Shown here piece after piece: positions 6,877 to 9,464 of a stretch of DNA of 9,464 nt (within the stretch, counting starts at the first letter, position 1; every line of letters begins with the position of its first letter). Location of the stretch: the NCBI GenBank assembly GCA_003641405.1, contig QNAF01000083.1, forward strand, positions 1 to 9,464, given 5' to 3'. Source of the stretch: Candidatus Zixiibacteriota bacterium (GTDB lineage: Bacteria; Zixibacteria; MSB-5A5; GN15; FEB-12). The position numbers and the translations under genes were made by a program. A model generated the notes under the pieces. That model had not been told where the DNA came from. It searched no databases and was given only the letters and a program-made list of their open reading frames with translations.

Positions 6877-8454
6877 TCAGCGACCGGTTCCGCGATTCAG
6901 GAGACGACCCCAGACAAGACGGAACTCTTCTACACGAAAAACGAAACAAAGCAACAAATAGAAAAATGCAGCCATACCGAGCTTTGCACCCAACGCGATG
7001 ACACGTCCTGCCACTTCCGACTGATGAGAAACGAGATTGATCGGTACAAGTTCCGCAGCTAAAACAGCGAACACGGCAGCAACGCCGATTCTGGTGACGC
7101 TTAGAAACAGCAAGCCATATCGAACCGGGATTCTCCTGGATGGCAAATAGTACAGCAGTAACGAAAAATTCAGAATCCCCGCTATTGACGTTGCTGCAGC
7201 CAGGCCGGCGAAATCCCATAGTTTGATCAATGGGAAGTACAACAGCATGTTAACAACCACTGAGACTATGGAGATTTTCATAGGGAGCATCGAGTCTTTC
7301 AAAGCGTAGAAAAACGGCACGGTCACACGTACCGCTGCAAAGCCTATCAGTCCATAAGAATAGTGCGTCAGTGCCCGCGCCGTATTGGCAGCATCCGTTT
7401 CCGAGAATGCCCCCCACTGATAGATGAGATCAACAAGATCACGCCCAAGAAGCCACAGAAAAACTGCCGAAGGGAGAACCAGGAACATGTTCAGACCAAA
7501 TGCTCTGTGGAAGGTACGCCCAAGTTCCTTCATATCTCCACGAGCGACCGCCTCTGAAGCATTCGGCAAGGCTACCGTTCCAAGCGCTACAGCAAAAACC
7601 CCTAACGGGAAGTGCATCAGTCTGTACGAATAGCTCAGGTAAGAAATGGAACCTTCCATCAGGAACGATGCCAGCAGGGTGTTCAAGAGAATGTTCACCC
7701 GACCGGCCGACATGCCGGCTATCATGGGGCCAAAAAGGCGAACCACGCGCTTGAAACTCTCGTCCAGCAGATTAAACTGGGGCCTGAAGCGAAAACCAAT
7801 TCGCCAGAGTTGCGGAAGCTGGATGGCTAATTGCCCTACCCCGCCCACAAGAACGCCAACGGCAAGAGCATACACCGGAATGTCGAAGTAGCTATGCAGA
7901 CCAAGTACCGACAAGATCATTCCCAGGTTGAACATTGCGGGCGAAACAGCGGGAATACCGAATCGCCCAAACGAGTTCAACATACCCATGACCATTGCTG
8001 AGAGGGATACAAGCAACAGGTAGACAAACATCAGACGCGTAAGACTCACGGTGAGCTCGAACTTGGCCGGGTCAGCTGCGAAGCCTTTGGCGGACAAGAA
8101 GATAATAGCTGGAGTGGCTATTATCCCCAATAGGACGATTCCCCCGACAACCACAAGAATCGCAGTGACGACTGTCCGGGCGAGCGAAAATGCTTCCTCA
8201 TCGGACTGGTTTACCATCTTCTCTTTGAAAACGGGTATAAAGGCCGATGAAAGGGCACCCTCGGCGAACATATCACGAAGTAGATTGGGTATTCTGAACG
8301 CCGTAATGAAAGCATCGGTAGCCATTCCAGCACCGAAAAAATAGGCCATGACCTGCTCACGCACCAGCCCGAGAATCCGGGAGAAGGCAGTTGCGGTGGA
8401 GACAAGCCCTACCGACGACACCAAAGAGCTTTTCTTGGTCTTACTGGTTGACAA
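6877..8454 (-). CDS. murJ: Lipid II flippase MurJ (MviN)
   Basis: A 525-residue polytopic membrane protein of the MOP superfamily, which flips lipid II from the inner to the outer face of the cytoplasmic membrane for peptidoglycan synthesis. Length and pattern are normal for MurJ with about 14 helices. The N-terminal signature is intact: SRILGLVREQVMAYFFGAG (25-43), ATDAFITAFRIPNLLRDMFAEGALSSAFIPVF. With an offset of eight, the residues equivalent to E. coli Arg18, Arg24, Asp39 and Arg52 (here Arg26, Arg32, Asp47, Arg60) are kept. The start is TTG: an AGGG Shine-Dalgarno lies five bases upstream, an in-frame TAG precedes it with no other usual start between, and the first internal ATG (codon 36) would delete the first helix. 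comEC follows after one base. Upstream is the divergent rpsT, whose -35 box overlaps this start codon. I found no good murJ promoter; a lone TATAGT (8473-8468) lacks a matching -35. Confidence 0.96.
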   Translation of the reverse strand: MSTSKTKKSSLVSSVGLVSTATAFSRILGLVREQVMAYFFGAGMATDAFITAFRIPNLLRDMFAEGALSSAFIPVFKEKMVNQSDEEAFSLARTVVTAILVVVGGIVLLGIIATPAIIFLSAKGFAADPAKFELTVSLTRLMFVYLLLVSLSAMVMGMLNSFGRFGIPAVSPAMFNLGMILSVLGLHSYFDIPVYALAVGVLVGGVGQLAIQLPQLWRIGFRFRPQFNLLDESFKRVVRLFGPMIAGMSAGRVNILLNTLLASFLMEGSISYLSYSYRLMHFPLGVFAVALGTVALPNASEAVARGDMKELGRTFHRAFGLNMFLVLPSAVFLWLLGRDLVDLIYQWGAFSETDAANTARALTHYSYGLIGFAAVRVTVPFFYALKDSMLPMKISIVSVVVNMLLYFPLIKLWDFAGLAAATSIAGILNFSLLLYYLPSRRIPVRYGLLFLSVTRIGVAAVFAVLAAELVPINLVSHQSEVAGRVIALGAKLGMAAFFYLLLCFVFRVEEFRLVWGRLLNRGTGR

Positions 8455-8475
8455 AGAATCCCTGCCGACTATATT
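8448..8475 (+). promoter_or_regulatory. sigma-70 promoter of rpsT
   Basis: Perfect -35 TTGACA (8448-8453), a 16-base spacer, and -10 TATATT (8470-8475, five of six matches to consensus). Transcription would start near 8482, leaving a leader of about 34 bases before the rpsT start. This is the strongest promoter in the window, as expected for a ribosomal protein gene. The -35 box covers the first bases of the divergent murJ coding sequence. Confidence 0.75.
8460..8463 (-). promoter_or_regulatory. Shine-Dalgarno supporting the TTG start of murJ
   Basis: AGGG on the minus strand, within CAGGGA, five bases before the TTG at 8454. It supports that codon as the real murJ start. It lies in the spacer of the rpsT promoter, so the two genes share these bases for different purposes. 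Confidence 0.55.
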
Positions 8476-8503
8476 TGTAGGCTAATTTGTTTACACGGTA
8501 TTG

Positions 8504-8509
8504 AAAGGA
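8504..8509 (+). promoter_or_regulatory. Shine-Dalgarno supporting the TTG start of rpsT
   Basis: AAAGGA, six bases before the TTG at 8516. Its strength and spacing decide in favour of the TTG, which gives an S20 protein of normal length. Confidence 0.7.
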
Positions 8510-8515
8510 TAAGAG

Positions 8516-8770
8516 TTGCCGAATCACAAATCCTGTAAGAAGCGGATGAAAACTTCCGAAGAACAGCGGATCAGGAACCGGGCTTTCCGCTCCAGGTTGC
8601 GTAACGCGATCAAAGAAGTCAGAACCGAGACGAGTAAAGACGAGGCTCAGAAGAAACTCAAGACTGCCACTACGTTGCTGGACAAGGCAGCTGGTTATCA
8701 CCTGATCCATAAGAAGAACGCGGATCGCAATAAGTCTCGTTTGACTAAACACGTCCAGAAGATCAACTGA
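8516..8770 (+). CDS. rpsT: 30S ribosomal protein S20
   Basis: An 84-residue basic protein, the normal size for bS20, which binds 16S rRNA early in assembly of the small subunit. Family features are the N-terminal PNHKSCKKRMKTSEEQRIRN helix with clustered Lys/Arg, the central helix around SRLRNAIKEV, and the C-terminal block IHKKNADRNKSRLTKHVQKI, close to the family's IHKNxAxRxKSRLxK pattern. The start codon is TTG with a good Shine-Dalgarno (AAAGGA, six bases upstream). E. coli rpsT also starts with UUG, where the weak codon is linked to translational autoregulation by S20; the same control here is inference. The gene is monocistronic between its own promoter and a strong intrinsic terminator, and it is divergent from murJ. 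Confidence 0.97.
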   Translation: MPNHKSCKKRMKTSEEQRIRNRAFRSRLRNAIKEVRTETSKDEAQKKLKTATTLLDKAAGYHLIHKKNADRNKSRLTKHVQKIN

Positions 8771-8807
8771 GCGTCCTTTATTCATCGTTCTGTACCCAAG
8801 AAATCAC

Positions 8808-8840
8808 AACCCTGCGCCAATACTGCGTGGGGTTTTTTCT
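8808..8840 (+). terminator. Rho-independent terminator of rpsT
   Basis: The left arm AACCCTGCGC (8808-8817) pairs with the right arm GCGTGGGGTT (8825-8834) over ten positions, two of them G-T wobbles, with a seven-base loop. A T-run (8833-8838) follows directly. It begins 38 bases after the rpsT stop. Minus-strand readthrough would lack an equally clean T-run. Confidence 0.88.
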
Positions 8841-8988
8841 GTCTTGCCATCGGACTGGCTTGAACAACTGCATCCACTGAATCAATAGTAGGACGGTCAC
8901 TCTCCCGAGCCAACAAGTTTTTCGACTCCTGGAAACGCGGGGCAACGTGGTGGGTTAAGTGCGTAGCGTCGTTATTCCCGCGAAGGCA

Positions 8989-9002
8989 GCTTGTTGAATA
9001 AG
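8989..9002 (+). repeat. Outlying copy of the GCTTGTTGAAWAAG repeat
   Basis: GCTTGTTGAATAAG, matching 13 of 14 bases of 9093-9106. It lies 104 bases left of that copy, in the same orientation. With flanking bases it can form a short GCTT/AAGC stem. It may be the end of an older, partly lost copy of the neighbouring element. Confidence 0.55.
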
Positions 9003-9121
9003 CGGTACTTCCAGAGGTGACTTCTTAAGTAGCCCACCCAACGGGTGGGGAAGATTATTAATTGGCTCTTGGTGGGGTGGCCACCTATCAGGGCTTGTTG
9101 AAAAAGTCCTGTTCTTGAGTT

Positions 9122-9169
9122 GAGTCAGGTCCTTCAAATCTGCGATAGCAGGTTTGTGAGACCTGACTC
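9122..9169. repeat. Long imperfect hairpin inside the candidate element
   Basis: GAGTCAGGTC (9122-9131) pairs perfectly with GACCTGACTC (9160-9169). After a three-by-three internal loop, CAAATCTGC (9135-9143) pairs with GCAGGTTTG (9148-9156), with one G-T wobble, closing on a four-base GATA loop. There are 19 pairs in 48 bases, far more than expected by chance. No T-run follows on either strand, so it is not a standard terminator. Confidence 0.8.
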
Positions 9170-9198
9170 CGTTATGTGACATGATATTGTCGATATCT

Positions 9199-9237
9199 CG
9201 GTGCCAGGCGGCGCACGTGGACGTACACCGCCCACCG
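9199..9237. repeat. GC-rich hairpin with strand-asymmetric wobbles
   Basis: GGCGGCGCACGT (9207-9218) faces ACGTACACCGCC (9221-9232) across a two-base centre, with CGGTG (9199-9203) and CACCG (9233-9237) pairing outside a three-base bulge. The two imperfections are C-A clashes if read as plus-strand RNA but G-U pairs if read as minus-strand RNA, so the full stem forms better on the minus strand. Confidence 0.7.
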
Positions 9238-9296
9238 TCAATCAGCTTTTCAACATGCCCGGAATACGGTCCACCCGATGACACGGAACAGTTATT

Positions 9297-9464
9297 CTAC
9301 AGACTGATTCCCTTCTGGATCGACTGAAATGAAATTCTGGTGTCAGTCATCTTATTGGGTTTGAGCACCGGCGTGGTTCCCGCGGGTGTTGAGGAGTAAT
9401 CAGCCGGCGAGATCATCGTCTTGTTCTTGATTGGTTCTACGTAGCAAAAGACTATCTCGAATTC
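9297..9464 (-). CDS. Possible C-terminal fragment of an unidentified protein
   Basis: An open frame enters from the right edge on the minus strand and runs 55 codons to a TAG at 9297-9299. The translation includes FEIVFCYVEPIKNKTMISP, then ADYSSTPAGTTPVLKPNK and TDTRISFQSIQKGISL. It is mixed and non-repetitive, unlike the repeat-derived frames next to it, and reads like ordinary protein. I recognise no family. 55 open codons can arise by chance, and the start lies outside the window, so this is tentative. If real, its stop is 37 bases from the candidate repeat element. Confidence 0.35.
   Translation of the reverse strand, partial: EFEIVFCYVEPIKNKTMISPADYSSTPAGTTPVLKPNKMTDTRISFQSIQKGISL

Larger units (their letters stand above)
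9091..9260. repeat. Candidate MITE-like element with terminal inverted repeats
   Basis: A 170-base unit starting GGGCTTGTTGAAAAAG (9091-9106) and ending CTTTTCAACATGCCC (9246-9260), which is the reverse complement of the start except for one substitution and one missing A. It contains no transposase gene. Its interior consists largely of two hairpins (9122-9169 and 9199-9237). I see no clear target-site duplication: the flanks are ATCA on the left and GGAA on the right. Short size, terminal inverted repeats and palindromic interior fit a non-autonomous element or a dispersed intergenic repeat; the family is unknown to me. Confidence 0.5.
8841..9296. other. Gene-poor, repeat- and palindrome-rich intergenic region
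   Basis: About 450 bases in which I find no credible gene. The left third (to about 8985) is featureless apart from a stretch reading GTTATTCCCGCGAAGGC, similar in kind to sequences in dispersed genomic repeats. From 8989 rightward come short repeats and perfect palindromes: CCCACCC-AAC-GGGTGGG (9033-9049), GGTGGCCACC (9076-9085), and two long hairpins in a candidate mobile or dispersed element. An open frame exists on the minus strand here (8955-9284), but its sequence is made of these palindromes and does not look like a protein. Confidence 0.6.

Noticed and set aside
8468..8496. Possible murJ promoter using TATAGT on the minus strand
   Set aside because: The -10 is good, but no acceptable -35 lies 16-18 bases upstream and the leader would be only about seven bases.
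8441..8785. 114-codon open frame antisense to rpsT
   Set aside because: It lies almost wholly opposite the S20 gene, which is unmistakable, and its composition follows from the complement of lysine- and arginine-rich codons.
8955..9284. 109-codon open frame on the minus strand in the intergenic region
   Set aside because: It has a GTG start without a good Shine-Dalgarno, its sequence consists of the inverted repeats and hairpins, and the translation has no protein-like pattern. It is a by-product of the repeat element.
9459..9464. EcoRI site GAATTC exactly at the right end, suggesting a cloned fragment
   Set aside because: Several other GAATTC sites occur inside the window, for example near 3792 and 5150, so a complete EcoRI digest would not give this fragment. 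The end is probably coincidental.
1..9464. CRISPR arrays, tRNA or rRNA genes
   Set aside because: I saw no regularly spaced repeats, cloverleaf patterns or conserved rRNA segments on either strand.

Overview
The window (about 50% GC by eye) reads as bacterial chromosome. It comes from a lineage that uses MglA-type small GTPases, roadblock/LC7 regulators and DUF4388 (PATAN) proteins. That mix is common in deltaproteobacteria-like groups and in FCB-related candidate phyla such as Zixibacteria. I cannot fix the taxon from sequence alone and offer this only as an inference.

Layout. From the left edge to about 8454 every gene is on the minus strand. Read in transcription order (right to left), a TTG-started murJ (lipid II flippase) is followed one base later by comEC (competence DNA channel). 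After a 123-base gap comes a signalling cassette: a DUF4388/PATAN protein, a small unrecognised membrane protein, a TPR-roadblock fusion, a membrane-anchored roadblock protein, a stand-alone MglB-like roadblock protein, and an MglA-like GTPase cut by the left edge. Most of these genes abut or overlap by a few bases. One 109-base gap, before the TPR-roadblock gene, carries a plausible internal promoter. Divergent from murJ, on the plus strand, is rpsT (ribosomal protein S20). It has a UUG start, a near-consensus sigma-70 promoter whose -35 box lies over the murJ start codon, and a strong intrinsic terminator.

Right of the terminator (about 8841-9296) I see no convincing gene. The stretch is built of palindromes and short repeats: a candidate 170-base element bounded by imperfect terminal inverted repeats and holding two long hairpins, with a third copy of its end sequence about 100 bases to the left. 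An open frame runs in from the right edge on the minus strand and stops at 9297; it may be the C-terminus of another gene.

How the genes could work together. Roadblock proteins of the MglB type are known partners and GAPs of MglA GTPases, and DUF4388 proteins are frequent neighbours of such modules. Three architecturally distinct roadblock proteins (free, TPR-linked, membrane-anchored) beside one GTPase suggest a polarity or signalling switch with a cytosolic, a scaffold-linked and a membrane-linked regulator. Two key proteins depart from family norms. The MglA-like GTPase has Ser in place of the invariant P-loop Gly, and ComEC has a C-terminal domain in the place of the metallo-beta-lactamase domain that has lost the metal-binding motif.
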